From positions 31,751,824 through 31,815,823 of the forward strand of contig OU964919.1 in assembly GCA_918807975.1 (NCBI GenBank): a stretch of 64,000 bases of DNA, read 5' to 3'. This document shows positions 12,501 to 27,500 of this stretch, piece by piece (the stretch's first letter is position 1; each line of letters opens with the position of its first letter). Source of the stretch: Aplidium turbinatum. Lineage: Eukaryota > Chordata > Ascidiacea > Aplousobranchia > Polyclinidae. Both the position numbers and the translations under genes were made by a program. The notes under the pieces were generated by a model. It made no database searches. It had not been told where the DNA came from and saw nothing but the letters and a program-made list of their open reading frames with translations.

Positions 12501-15500
12501 ACGAATGCAGTACCTGGTTTTCAACGGATAATGGACAACATTATCAAAGACTACGAGTGCAAAGGTACGTACGCTTATCTTGACAATATTACCATTTGCG
12601 GGAAAACCCAAGAAGAGCACGATCAAAATTTATCAAAATTTCTTGCAGTAGCTCGAGAATGCAATCTAACTTTCAATGAAGCAAAAAGTACTTATTCGGC
12701 AGATACAATCGACTTGCTTGGATATAGAATCTCTAAAGGTACTTTAAGTCCTAACCCCGAAAGAGTGGAATCTTTACTAAAAATCCCGCCTCCAAAAAGT
12801 AGTAAACAACAGCAGAGGATTGTCGGTTTATTTGCGTATTATGCGCAATGGATTTCGCGTTATTCTGACAAGATTCAGCCTCTAATTCGAAACACTACCT
12901 TTCCTCTGAATGATGCAGCCCTAAACTCTTTCGCGACGTTGAAAGCTGAATTGGCTCAAGTTACGCTTGGGGTGATAGATGAAGAAATTTCATTTACAGT
13001 AGAAACTGACGCATCTGACATTGCCATTTCAGCCACTTTAAATCAGAACGGGCGACCCGTTGCTTTTTTTTCCAGGACACTCAACAAAAGTGAAAAAGTT
13101 CACTCAAGCATAGAGAAAGAAGCGACGGCAATTATCGAAGCCATTCGAAAATGGAGTCATTTTCTAGCGGGACGCCGATTCAAACTTGTCACAGATCAAA
13201 AATCGGTGGCATTCATGTACAACAGCAACAACCATGGCAAGGTAAAAAACGCAAAAATTTTGAGATGGCGACTGGAACTATCACAGTACGATTATGAAAT
13301 TGTTTATCGAGCAGGGAAGTATAATACTGCTCCCGACACTTTATCTAGAGTGTATTGTGCAACTATGATGGACAATTCGTTGTATGAAATTCATGCGGCC
13401 TTATGCCACCCTGGAGTAACTCGCATGCATCATTATGTTAAAACAAAGAATTTGCCTTATTCTATTGATGACATCCGTAAAATGACATCCGCTTGTGAAA
13501 TTTGTGCTGAGTTGAAACCTAAGTTCTACAAGCCAATTGAAATTCCATTGATAAAAGCTACGCAACCTATGGAGCGCTTAAGCATCGATTTCAAAGGACC
13601 TTTACCTTCTGCTACGAATAACAAATACATTCTGACTGTAGTAGATGAGTACTCTCGATTTCCTTTCGCCTTTCCTTGTAGTAAAGTAGACACTGAAACT
13701 GTAATCTCGTGCATGTCTAGTCTTTTTGCAATGTTTGGTAAATGTGGTTATGTGCATTCGGATAGAGGTGCATCGTTTATGTCTAAGGATTTTGTGTCTT
13801 ACATGTACAGTTTGCGTATTCCTACCAGCAGAACCTCTATATACAATCCACGGGCTAATGGCCAATGCGAAAGATACAACGACGTAATTTGGACTTCTGT
13901 AAAACTTGCTTTGAAAACTCGAGATCTTCCTATTTCTAAATGGGAGTGTGTTCTACCTGATGTTTTACATTCTATGCGCTCTTTATTATGTACTGCAACA
14001 AACGTGACGCCACACGAGCGATTTTTTAATTTTCAGCGTCGTTCAAGTCTAGGTCTTTCCATACCTACTTGGGTTAAATGTCCTCAAAAGGTTTTATTGA
14101 GACGACACGTTCGTGCTAGCAAGTATGAACCGCTTGTCGAAGAAGTGGAAATGACTCATGCAACTCCGAACTACGCGCACGTTCGTTTCGCGAACGGACG
14201 CGAAACCACAGTGTCAATTCGTGACATCGCTCCAACTGCTCGTGGTGGCCTTGACGAGTCGACTCTTAGTTTGCCGGATCCCGGGAGTCCAAACGAAGGG
14301 ATAAACAATCCATCTGTGGAAATTCCCGAACAAATAACAACTAATAATGAGTCTGTCAATGAAGATGCTCCTGCCCCGTCATCGGAAACTCATATACCGA
14401 CTGATTCCAGCGAGCGCCCCATGCCCCGGCGCTCATCTCGTTCAAGGCGACCGCCAAACAGATTTGTAAATTAATTAAATGTATTTAATGTATTAGCGCC
14501 TTTAATTTTTGTTGATCCCTATTGATAATCTATGGAAGGGGTGAATGACGTGTTATTGCTTTAAGTTGCATTGTAATTTACGTTGTTGCTGATTGCTTTG
14601 TTGCTGATTGCTTTGTTACGTTGCCTTAAGTTCCTTTGTCGTTTTTACTGGTGTTTATTTTCAGTCTCAATTCAGTTTGCAGTTTATGTCGTCAGAACAA
14701 CCTAGTTGCATTTTAGCGTAATAAACTTCTTAATAGAGGAATTGTAGATGGTTTCACTACACTATCATCCCTTGGTCTTTGTGCAAGTTATGGTCAAGTA
14801 ATAGCGCTTCAACGATCAGCTGCTGTTAGCCAAGCGAATGGTGATAATACGGATGAGGCAATGGACTCTACAAGTCATCCCGGTTCTTTCTGTCAGTGGA
14901 TAGCAGATAACTTCGATTTTAACGAAGATACTCTGCCAGGTCATGATACAACGCATATGATGGGCATTATAAACTGTCAAACACCAAAAATGGCAACTCT
15001 ACCACTAGTTGTGAAGAAAGGGGCGTTCTTCCCGGCTATCAGCACAAGGCTGAGCACTCACTAGTACAGCGAGCAGTTGCGATTCGCTAACCATAACGGT
15101 GTAGCTTCCACGCTAGCCATTCAGACCATCCAATCAACAATATGTTTCTCGGCAGCCGATTTGTAGCAAGAATTGACAGCGATAGACACCGTGTTTCGCC
15201 CATGAGGCTGGGCTCGTCAGTATCGCACCACTAATTCTGCCACAAAGATATTCGACCACCGCTTTACCAGTCAGTTTAACTCTTATCTTTGTGGAAAGAA
15301 AAGAGCCAACACAGATAAGAGACAAACTCATCTTTTAACTTTCATCTTATTTTCGCTTCATTTCCAATTACGTTTCTGCGGTAAACGATGTTGTTAAGAT
15401 GCAATGGTGGATAAGTCTTCAACATGTTTCTAATGTTAAAATCATTTATACAAATCTGCTTCAAGCGTCAAATCTGGCAACCCTGTTTTAGTAACTTCTG

Positions 15501-18500
15501 GACTGGCAGTAACTTTCAGACCGCAGTAATGCCTCGGAATGGCCCGTTTCGGTGAGTCCGATTTGGTGAATTCCCTATTCGGTGAGAGCCTTTTTCGGAG
15601 AGTTCCCTATTGGGTGATTTTTTTTTAATTATTGGGTACCGTAGCCTAATTATCATTGCCGTTTTAGGGTTAGGGGTAGGGCTTAGGGGTTACGGTCTTA
15701 TTTCAACGTTTAGCGACGTTAAAACGATGTAAAAGCGGCAATGATAATTAGGCTACGGTACCCGATAATTTTTTTTTTAAATTCAAAAAATCACCAAATA
15801 TAGAACTCTCCGAAAAAGGCTCTCACCGAATCGGACTCACCGAATAGTAGCAGACCCGTAACTCCTAGACCGTTACACCGGCTATCGATACAGATGACCT
15901 TCTTTAGTCTTTCGCTAGTGTTAGATGAGACTTGGCGTTCATTCATATGTTTCTAACTTGTTTTATTTATATGATATTTGCCAGCAAGATGACACCATAG
16001 CAATGACACTATTAGAAAACGCTTATGTTCTTTTTCGGTTGATATTGCTTGTGTTAAGAAGACAGGCACTTTGGTGTCAATCACCTCACAGCACATGATG
16101 CTGCACAAGCACAGTCAAACATAAAACAACACTTCGCTTTATCTTCGTGTCATGTTCTGAAGATTTAGCCGTAAAGTTTGCAGACACAGTAAACCAGGGG
16201 TTCTTAACAGGGTTGATCGGTTTAAACTGGGGCGGTTTAAACCGCCCGGTTAAAACCTGGTTTAAACCGGGCAGTTTTGACTACCTATTGCTGGTCAAAA
16301 CCCCTTTAGTGTATGAATCAAGTTGCTTTTCAATTGAATTAAAAATATTACCCTCCAATCCTCCATGTTTGGTAATGATGTTCAACTATATTTTGCTTTG
16401 ATCAACAATAACCTAAATGCTGGATTTGGAACAAAAAACATTCAATTTCTCTGTTTAGTTTTGATATTTCAATCAGTTGGTTATTTTAATTATTGAGAAA
16501 ATTCAAATTCTAAAAATAAGTTTCTGATGAACCAAAAAATGCTTGGTAGAACGATGAACAATTTGCACAGCCAACTGAAGTACAAGAATTAATTCCAACA
16601 AATTTTTTTTTTATGAAAAACATTTGCCATCAAATTTCATCCAGTTAAAATAAAACAATGCGAATGCATATTCTAAGATGCCTTAAAAATTAAAGACAGG
16701 ATATATAGTTTATGATTCGTTCTTTGAAGCAAAGTACACGTCAAGCCAAGAAAGGATTATGGGAAAAGGAACAAGTTGTGATGCCTTATGCCTATCTAAT
16801 TTATGTAGAACTGACAGGTCGGCATTGGCGGCCGTTAATGAAAGTTCAGGCGGCCATGGCCGCCAACTATTTCAAGGCCTGCATATCAAAATGGTCACAA
16901 CTCACAACTGCTTAATATTTCCTAAATAGCCCATAGCCCAGGTAGTCGACCATTCACTACATAAAAATATTTTTCTGGGTTTTGACCGGTTTAAAAACCT
17001 AGTTTTGACCGGTTAAAACCAGAGGTTTAAACCGCTTAGTGGTCAAAACCAGTTTTGACCACTTAGAGATCAACCCTGGTTCTTAACCTTTTTCGTCTCG
17101 TTTACCCCTTGCCAAATAAAAAAAGTAAAATTTACCCCCACCGTTTTAGTGGCCTCTTGTGATGTCATCGTGTCCAGTCAACCATGCGAAGAAATGCAAA
17201 TACAGTAAAGGAAGTTGCAATCCACTTTGTGGTCGAAGTCCTAATTATATAGGTTGTGTACTTGTAGTGTGTACAGTAAAAATGTAGCACACATACACTG
17301 CTGAAACTGGTAGTCTACTTGCGTTGAGATAAATAAAAAAGACGAAAACTTACATTAAGCATAAATTTGAATCAAAATCGAATGCAACACTACCAGTATT
17401 TTAATAACTGAAAAAATGAAGTTTGCTTTAATTTATGATTCAGTAAATTTACCCCCTCGGTAGGTGAAACTTACCCCCAGGGGGTAAATTTACCCCCGGT
17501 TAAGAACCCCTGCAGTAAACGAATGAGAACCAAACAAAAATACCAGCAACAACAGGTGATATACCAACATCACAAAAGCTTGCAACGTGTACAATTAAAA
17601 ACGCCAGTAAACAGTTGTTTGGGCAGCAAAGTGAATGTCTGTAGCTAGCACGGCTGCAAAACTAAAACAATTTTTCAAGGTGAGAAAGTTTGAAAATGAA
17701 AGAACGTTAATATAATCGGCATTAAAAACAAAAAGTCCATGTAGTTCTGCACCTATAGCGCAACGATAAAAAGTTAGTAAAAAATGTTTAAACATTTTCT
17801 CAAACCCAAGTTTACCATTATCCTATATTGGGCATGTATCAGTTTTCGCATATTGGGGTAAAGAAAAATGAAATTCGAAGCCAGACATATTATACATTAC
17901 TTTTATGCAACATGAAATTGAATTGCCGAAAATTTGACCGATTCGATTACACAGTGAAATGAAATGCGTGAAAAGACCGCCTACGTAGTCCTGAAACGCA
18001 GCAAAATTTTCACCCAGGGCTGAATTTTCGATAGCAAAACTACACAAAGTAGATTAGATTGTGACTTAAGACCCAGCTGCACACTTTCTAAGAATGACTA
18101 TTGCAAGGAATACTGTTTAAAGTTTTGTGACAATGCTTTTAAAACCAAATATTCCACTCTTTAGCTACATCAGGACTTTTAAGTTTCATATTATTATAGT
18201 TAGTTTTCAACCGACATACAACTTTGAAATAATTTATAAAAAAGGCAGTAGCGGACCCAGGGGTCAGTACCAAACAAAACAGTGCATTCCAAACAAAAAA
18301 ACATGTTAGTTTTCTGTTTTGTTTTTAAATGTTCTTGCTCGCTTATTTCCGTTTCATTACACTAACCGGCGGCAGTAGGCAGGCACGCATGTTCTCAGCA
18401 GTGGATTTAAGAGGACAAAGGATTTGAATACCTTTCAAAAACCGAAATAATGTAACATTTTAAAGTCTTCTTCGTGTGTCCCACGGCGGTAGCCCAGAGC

Positions 18501-21500
18501 ATAACCCAAGCTTCCAAAGTCAACACATAGGTCACTCAACTAGTTAGCAATCACCTAATCAAATTGTTAATAGAAAAGTGAAGTCAAGTTTGCCTCGTTA
18601 CTATTGGGGAAGGTGGGCGCATCTCTAACAAACTTTCCAATTTTCACTGAAGGACTACACAGTACACAACACTATACAAACCTTCACAAATAACTAGTTT
18701 GTTAAAATCCTTTGGTGGTGGTGAAAAAGAATAATTAAAATTTGTCTGACCAAACTATTTGCTTACCTTAATTTTCACATTGTTCGATTTATCTTAGAAT
18801 CTTTGCTTCGTTAAAACTAAGGTGGCCCTAGAGGGCCTAGACTTTTCTATAGCTCCGCTACTGAAACGAGGGGCCAATTTATCGTGTGCTTTTATACTTA
18901 GGGTTATATCTTTTGTGCTCATTTGGTTCTAATTCACAGCAGTGATGAATGGGTCTGCGACAATTCAATGGATTACTTTTCCCACACACGTCTCGCTTCA
19001 GATGACAAAAATCAACTCGGGTTTGCGGAAGTTTGATATGCGAAAACGTTCTACTCACAATACAATTTCGTTGGCAGAGCCCATGCCATACCTCCGACAG
19101 AATGTAGTGTTTGCATCAAAATCGAGTAAAAACTACCACTCCTCAGACTTGGCCGGGCCTTTCACAACAAGTTTGATCAAAGACCAGAGACAAAAGTGCT
19201 TCAGACACGGCACAATTAGATTCCAGTCTCCACATCAGTCAACACATTTCCAAAGTGGAAAGAGGTTACACGAGAACAACCAAAATCGGTATTTTTACGT
19301 TTTTGAAAACATTCGCACCAGGCTGTGAAGTGCGGTTGAGATTGGTCGATTTTTCAAGTATCTAATGGCATTTTAAGCCTTTGTCGCGTTGCTACAACGC
19401 AAGCATATGGTTTTGCTGCAGAAGCGTACCAGCTATCCTGTGAAATGTGGCACTGTTGCTAACAGTGCCACATCATGAATCTTGTAAGATTCATGATGGC
19501 ATAAAGTCAACACCAACATTGAATGATTTGTGTTGTCGTATCCACATTCATGGCCGTTAGTGAAGATTCAGATTGTGAACGGAAAGACAAGAAACAAGTC
19601 TTCGAGTTCACTTTCAGAAGTGTCATTATGTGCCTTGCCAAAAACACAGGCGCGTGTTCTCGATAGGTGTCAAACAGACGTTCGAACGTTTTACTACCGC
19701 TCTCACTTCGGTCACACAGCCGATATATTAAATGGTGAAAATCAAAGAAGCAACGCTCTGTCGAATCAACTTCGGTTTAGTATGAACAGACATGAGGTAA
19801 AAATGTTAAGCTTTTTATGCAAAAATTGAAAAAAAAAATATTTCTTTTGAAGCAATTTACTGGGTACTTTAATGGCTAAAATTACTGATTGAGATATGAA
19901 AAGCAGAAGTAGAGACACATTTTTACCGGATCAAAGATAACTGCCCGCTACAGTGCGTCACACTAGGTTGCTGGAACCAACAGTGTGAGAGTAAGACATA
20001 TAATAAACAAACCAACTACATTTTAGGCATGCTCTTGTCAATAACAACTCTAAGCGTTTAATTGAAATAGCAAAAACAACTAAACTCTAAATAATTATGA
20101 CAACAGAAAAAAACTTCGCCCAAAGTTAAAGCTTGTTGTCGAATATGCATTATGCAGTCTTCTTAATTTGGTGCCAAAACGGAGTGTTTTTGCACATGTG
20201 AGTATTCGAATAATTATAAAATTACACACCAACAAAACACAAGAATAGTCATGTTACCGGATATATTAGTTATGATAGGCATTGACAAGGCTCAAAAGAC
20301 CAGGCGGATAAGTTAACCATCTTAAAATATCAGGTAAATGAATGTCTTTGGTATATGACTGTACTGCAGTGTGCAGTATGTTGGAATGCAGGTCGAAAGG
20401 GATGCGTTGTTGATTACACACCATCTCTAATGTAAGTGCAGCAAACAATTGGGACAGCTGATTCTAAAGTGGCCCAAGTTAAAAAAGTGGATTTGAGATC
20501 ATGAAGTTCAAAGACCCATGCCACACAAACATTGCCACTAAAGGTTTGCAATCTTTGTTTTAATAAAGGTTGTATGCCCTAATGAAGATTAATAAAGATT
20601 GCAAACCTTCAGCCACAACGTCCACCACAGCATGAATCTCCAAACTGGATCATCTCAAAACCACTGTTTTGACTTGGGCCACTTTAGAATCAATTATCGT
20701 AATGGTCAAATTGAGAAAAAATAAATGTCAAGCTAGTTGATCACAGTTGTCATGCGCTAAATAACACATAAATCTTCAATATGTGGCCGTTTCACAAAAT
20801 TTTCTGAAATTTTACAAAAATTTACGTTAAGTAAATGGAGAATTAACAATCTTGGTTCTTGATGTAAAAGATAAAAACTAAAGGTTTTTCATTCATAAAT
20901 AACGTAAACCACCTGTTGCTCTGCCAAGTGCCGCTGTGTACTGCTGTATTCTTGAACCAATTCGTCTGCTACCTCATTGTACGTTGTCGTTACTTTTTGC
21001 TTCACCTTCTCGCACACGAGCATGGCGAAGTGTCTCAAACCTTTGCTTCCTTTCTCTGTGGTTGGGGTGCGCCTCCGTTTTCTGCAATCACAAGTTGGCG
21101 GAAAGGTGAATCACGGAAAAAGAACTCGCAGTGACAAATAATTTTTGCACGTGACAAGCAAACACGATTAATAGTCCAGTCTTTTGGTTGCTCTCATTAA
21201 AACACACATGGATGCAGGGCCTTCAGGCACGAAAGCAACAGCCAGTCAGCCACGCAAGAAGTTAATAAGTGGTGATGCACAAACTCTTCAAGTTAACTTC
21301 GTGCGTTCACCAATTCTCTTTTAACGAAAGTTTTGTTAATGAATGGTGATTTCCTAAATGTTAAAAATTTAAGAGATTTTTTCTAAAACATGAACTATAC
21401 ATCAACAAGAACCTGGGTATCCGTAAAATCCATTACATTACAAATCGCCTATAGGTGACAGGACACTTGGAGGGACCTTCCAATAAGTGTCACTATTTAT

Positions 21501-24500
21501 CTACTCACGTCTCTGGGCCTTGCGTAGCATCCGCAAACACGGGAGGTCGCTTGTGAGGGAGTGGACTGATAAAATAAAGGAACTCATTACGAGAGAACTG
21601 ATATTCTAACAGCTTTCGAATGTCGAAAAAACAGATTTCGTCAATGATAAATCAACCTGACAAAATATTGTTATAAAAAAGAACTGGTTCACTGCACCAC
21701 AAGAAAATAAGTTGACGATGGATCGATGTTAAATAGTTTAATTTTATTTTTTTAAATAAACATTAAACTAAACAATGGCTCTCCATAAAAATACGAAACA
21801 ATAATTTGAATGAATAATTTAAGAAAAAAAATGAATATATACATATCAAACAAAAACAGCACTGGTTTCAGAAGTAATTGTGCAAATAGGTGAATCAAAA
21901 ACCGAAATGTGCCAAATATCTAATAGAGCAAGTTTGATGGAATTTACTATGTCAACTAATTTAATGTGCAAAACCGATAGAGCTGCCAAATCAGTTTAAT
22001 TTCTGAGTTGAGCGGGGAATGATCAACACAAAAGTTGTGATAAAAATACTTTACTAGACTGTGGTCACCTGTGGATCCACGATGGAGAAAGAGTAGAAGG
22101 ACCCCCTGGAGAGGATACTTGCTGAGTGAAAGGAGTATTTGGATGAACGGTTGTTATGTGCGCAGGAGATATGACGTTGCCTGAGGCAATGACTCGGTTA
22201 TCATAATTTGAAGTTTGACTAGCAATGGAATCCATATGAACAAACTTTGTAGGTGCTGAAAGTACCTGGAAGATACAATAACCGTATATAAACGAGTGCC
22301 GCTTGAAATTTGGCAGGTAACTAAAGGGTATTTCTGAAAGGATGAACTAAAGTGACACAATGTGAGATAAAAGAAGTGTCAACGATATAACACCTTTCGC
22401 ATACAACATGATAACATTGGCAAGTGGTACAACGTGCATTCAGCTCGATCAGGCACACCGTCGATGAGTGATGCGTCTTCATTTATAAGTTTATTTTAAG
22501 AAATTACAAGAATTTATAAGAAATTTGATTGAACACAGTAGATGTTTTACAAATGATAAAACCTCACAAGTAAAATGGTTGGAAAAACCATGGTCAGTCT
22601 GAACAAAAGGAATGTATACACTACAGTATATCTCAAAATGCAGGAGTTAAGCTCGAAGTTTAGTAAAAGTATCAAAAACTATTGCTCAAATCACAAACAA
22701 CTTTTTAGCATTGGAGGTGAAAACTAACGTTTCCAAAAGTTTCCTGAACAGTGAGCTTAGTTTCTAAGCAGCATAATGTACGTATTCGTTTTATTTAAAC
22801 AGAGTTGGTCTTTGCAAAACTACACAATCAACTGATTCATTGATTGCATCCTCTAAACCCCTGCATTTTTTTTTTCAAAACAAGAAAATGTATTCAGCAC
22901 TTGAGTATTATTTGTGTGAGAAAAGAGAACTTTCATCATCGAGCAAAAAACTACGTTCAAGAGTTTGATAAATGGCTTCTCGAAACAGGAACCTGCGCAA
23001 ATTCTGTTAGAAAGCAGTTGAACATTAACGAAAACCTCATGGTACAGTACATTCAATCGGAGTTTTATGTGATTTCGACATCATGAAACAATAAAATAAC
23101 TCAATTCATAAATTGAGTCACTGGTTAAGCAGAAGTAATCCTGCCACGTTTCAAGCATTTGTGACATTCCGTAGCTTCTAGTATTTCGGTTTCATCAAAA
23201 ACAATCCATCGCAAACTGGCTGATGGACATAGGTTACATATAACCTACATTGCATCATTCTACCTGTCTTCGGAAATTCAACTGATCAATGCCATTGAAA
23301 AATTGTGACTATTCCAGAATAGTTTCAACCAAAAATATCGGGGTCACACACAAGGGAATAGTCAAGGGGGAATATCCCCTCCACCCGATACATAGACTGC
23401 CAGGATTCGCTATGATGCAAATAAACAGAACAGCAATCTCAAGTTTACCTGAAATTACATAAAACTCTAACAACCAACAAGTACGCCTGAAATCTAATAT
23501 TAACATTAGATAAGTAGGCTACTGTGTTGTATTTTGAGTGAAAGGAATGTATAGACAAACTAAAGCCTACCATTGAACCATCCATCATCTCACTAACATG
23601 TGCAATAATAGTATAATACTCACTTCCCTCCTCCTTACAATGTTTTGCTAGCTACACCAATGGTCATCCAACTTCTCTACCATCACTTTCCTACCTCAAA
23701 TTTTGTTAAAAACAGTTGTTACTTAGAAAAACGTATGAAGCGATGGGAAATCGAATAAAAAACAATCCAAAAAACGCTTTTTTAATTTCCCTAGTCATGA
23801 CGTTGTCCAAATTCACGTTTTGTCACTCACAGGTTTGCAAGCCTTCATCTTTCACCTGCTCTTTTTGGACGTCCCCATTCCCAAAGTAACCCCAGTGCCG
23901 TGGTCTGAATGTCACGATCCTTATACCGCAAGACAATAGCGGTGCGAGAATTGGTTATTTCTCGTGTTTTTGGAAGAAGATGCAACAAAAAAGGGTTGAA
24001 GATATAATCAACGCAACCAAGGAATGCAGGCCTTAAAACTCGTGTTTTTTTCCGGCAGCCATCGTGGCCTACCGAGAGCTCCTTCTCGGCGGCCAAATCT
24101 GCGTGCTTGGAGGCCAAAATACAATAACGATAGCACAAGTAAATAGCATTAAACTTGCAACAACGTTAAAATGATCACTTAGCGTTGTTGAAATCTGGGC
24201 GACGTCCTGCAATAGAATCGTTGTACCACGCATTAAATGCTTTATCGGGATTGTAATCTGGTATTGCGGGACCATCTAACGACCCTAAATTGTTTTAACT
24301 GCTCGCAGCTCAGTAAATTGTTTCAACTGCATACCGCCTTTCATAAAACCTGGCCATTTATTCCGATATGATGTCACCATTGAGGGTGTGAAGTCACTAA
24401 CTCACAGCGTTCTCAACTATGAAGACAGGTGTTTTACCCACGGATGTCAACTAACCTAGTTCTCCTTTTTAACAACGATTCAATGTCCGACAACATTGAA

Positions 24501-27500
24501 AACGACAATACTGCCTGCCGATGTAAATTAGCACTTCGGATTAACACTTCGTTAAAATAAACATCGGGAATTGCAAACAAGGCTTACAGCGCTGGTGATC
24601 GCAGCTGGATATATTCAATACAACAGTAGTGACTATGATGCGCTGACCTAATTCTGCGTCACTCTTTGATACTACATATTTTCGACATTTAATCCACGAT
24701 CATTCTATTGCGAAATTAAATAATTGGCTAGAAGAAACCGGCGGCCAAACTTGGCCGACGGAGGAGGTAGCACAGGCGGTCATTCAAGCACTACTTAGCG
24801 GCCATGGCCGCCGGCTGCTTGAAGGCTTGGAATGTATTGTATATACTAAACATACATATAGCAAAAATAAAGAAAATATAGAAACAAAACATCAGCAAGA
24901 TGTGGAGTTGTAGATGAAACAAGAGAAGTGAAAATCATCACTGTTCTGAGCAGTGAATCAAGTTTCCCACAGATTATATTATCGATAAAATCAAACTATA
25001 TATACATAAAAAAAACTTTGAAAATACTCAAGTGGTGGAAAGAAGCTCAATTTAAAAAAAATATCTCACACTAAGTGAGTAATGCAGTTTGCAGTTATTT
25101 TTGCTGATCCTTTATTAGGTATGGTAAAGTTTAAATTTCGTTACTCGCTCCTGCTTTTAAATAGCTTTTCTTACATTTGTGGACCATCAAGTACCGTATG
25201 TAGAATTTCATAACAAAAGTTTTTTTACATAACTTAGTGATATTAATAAACCAAATATGCAGCAGTTGAACTTCAATAGTGAATGGAATTAATGCACCCA
25301 AATATTCAAGATCACGTAATGCCAATAACTTTGGAAGGAGAAGCTTCCAAGGCCTTGATTTGTAGTTATAAAGTACATTTGGAATTTTTCTTGTATACTT
25401 TTTTAAAAGTTAAAAAATAACTTTGCTTGAGCAAAGTGAACAATGGGTAAACTATAAACCAGGGGTGACGAACCTTTTTGCGGTCGCGGGCCACTTTGTC
25501 AATTACACATGAGTTATCGGGCCACACAACTTTTTAATCGTAACCTACATTATGAAATCTTTTAGAAGCGACTCAAGATATTATTCATGAAAAGTAACAA
25601 ACGGCAGATGAAAGTAATAAAACCCACACAGTTGAAACTATCTTATGCAGAATCGAAACATACAACAGTAAAAAATAAAAACAAATCAACTTGAGCAAAA
25701 AGGATAGAGCAACAGTACTTGCACCGATAAGGAAGACAGTTTAATTTTCGAAGCGTTTGCTTTCATATGAATATAATTCCTTCTTTTTTAGGCTCTATCC
25801 TTTTTGCTCAAGTTGACTAAATGTTTCGACCATTATGCACCGAAACAACAAATCAGTTAATGAAATTTCTTTTTCAAACAACAAACAAAAGCCCATGCGA
25901 ATCATACAGCTGAAGCTATCTAATGCAGCAATTGCAGCACTGAAACATAAAATATTAAAAAATAACATTGAAGCATTGAATTTTTTTGATTAATGAGATT
26001 TTTGGAAAGTTTTTTGCTTGACTAAGCGACGCGTTCAATATTGGGTCGAATAGAACTGCATACTAAGATTTTCATCTGACAGCCTCGACCTGTAACGACT
26101 TTTTTAGGCAAAGTATTTAGGGCAAGAAAATAGCAAAGAAAAGGTGTATCAGTGAAGGCATAAAACAGCTTTGAGATGTCTTTTGTCTTTAATGCATGAG
26201 CAATTGTCAAATTGTTTTGCGGGCCGCAGGTTTATCACCTCTGCTCTAAACTGACAACAAAACTTCAAACTGACGAAATTCAAACATGACAAGACCATGA
26301 CGGAATGGACTAAAAATACCATCAGGGATATTATCAGTATTCCTGAAATTATTCAAGCCCGTCTGAAAAAAAGGGAGCTATTTGATATGTACTCAAGTTG
26401 CCCTTTATTGTAGAAAACAAAAGGTAAAACACTAAAAGTGGACTCTGGAGCATTTCCTTTACTACAGTACGTCTAGAGTTTTATAGACCTATTGATACCA
26501 TTCACTGTGTGTAGCAAACACATGCACTTTCTAAACTTGCATGAAACTTGGCTTTGAAACATGACAGATTATAAAGTTATGCGACTTGCTTTAATGAGAT
26601 TTGTTCATTTTAGTTTTTGCAGCCAAAAAAATGTAAATAATTGTTAAACTGCATAATTAATCATTAATACACCAAGACTTACTACACTTTAAAACGTCAG
26701 TAACTGATAACAATAACTTATGCTACTACAACTTATCATAATTATGCTTGCTATTATTGTATGCTTAATTTAAAATTGTTATATGCAGCAAAAATGAATG
26801 TTATATGATATAAACAATTTATTCTACAGTACTTTGATAGCAGGAAATTATAAAAACATTACAATTTATAGACACGATACATTAATAATAAAACTCCACT
26901 TTTATAGCTACAACAATCTGAGGCAAATTTCACAAAAACAATTCAAAAGAAAATGTTTTTGACATTTTAGGTTGCACAGTGTTGCAGCAGTATTAATGTT
27001 TCAATAAGTTGTAATCAACAAAATCGACAATAACAAAATCAATACATGGACATTCGGAAATTTTAAAGAAGGTTAATTTTAGTATAGATATTGCATAGTG
27101 AAACATAAGATTTGATACTTTTACATATACGAAATGTATACCGGTAGCATGTGTCGTTCTGAAGATAGATCTGATGCAACTTTATCATTCATTAAACGGG
27201 TCTTTGGAATTGTGATTGTGTCACCAACTCTAAGTTTTGTTCTTGGATGGAAAACTTTTGCTGAAGCACTTACAGAAAAGTTAACTGGTGTGGTTGCACC
27301 TCCTGTAATTATCATCATAATTATTAAAGTAGTATATACTTGAAAAAGTGAAGAATTTCAATTTCTGAAAAATACCTTGTAAAATTAAAGAAATGTTATA
27401 GATTGAGTTTCGCTTTTATTTGTCAGAGCACACGACTGGGGAACTGTGTTCCGAAGCTAGTGCAAACCGCTACTACCAGAGCGAACCTTTTGTATCAGGC

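Larger units (their letters stand above)
10602..14761 (+). mobile_element. Ty3/Gypsy LTR retrotransposon, looks whole and young
   Basis: The element is 4160 bp and is flanked by the 5-bp duplication CTATC (10597-10601 and 14762-14766). Its two 216-bp LTRs appear identical to the eye, so it inserted very recently and may be polymorphic. A gag frame and an overlapping pol frame fill the inside. Pol shows, in order, protease, reverse transcriptase, RNase H, a zinc-binding integrase N-terminus and integrase core, the Gypsy order. It lies in a TFDP intron, antisense to TFDP, and interrupts an older mobile ORF. Confidence 0.95.

Noticed and set aside
13526-13865. Minus-strand open frames within the Gypsy pol region
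   Set aside because: Shadows of the long, motif-bearing pol frame on the plus strand.
20916-21134. 72-codon plus-strand open frame as a gene
   Set aside because: It is the antisense shadow of the TFDP winged-helix exon, which has clear conserved motifs and splice sites.
27134-27343. 69-codon plus-strand open frame
   Set aside because: Complement of a TFDP exon whose phase fits its neighbours.
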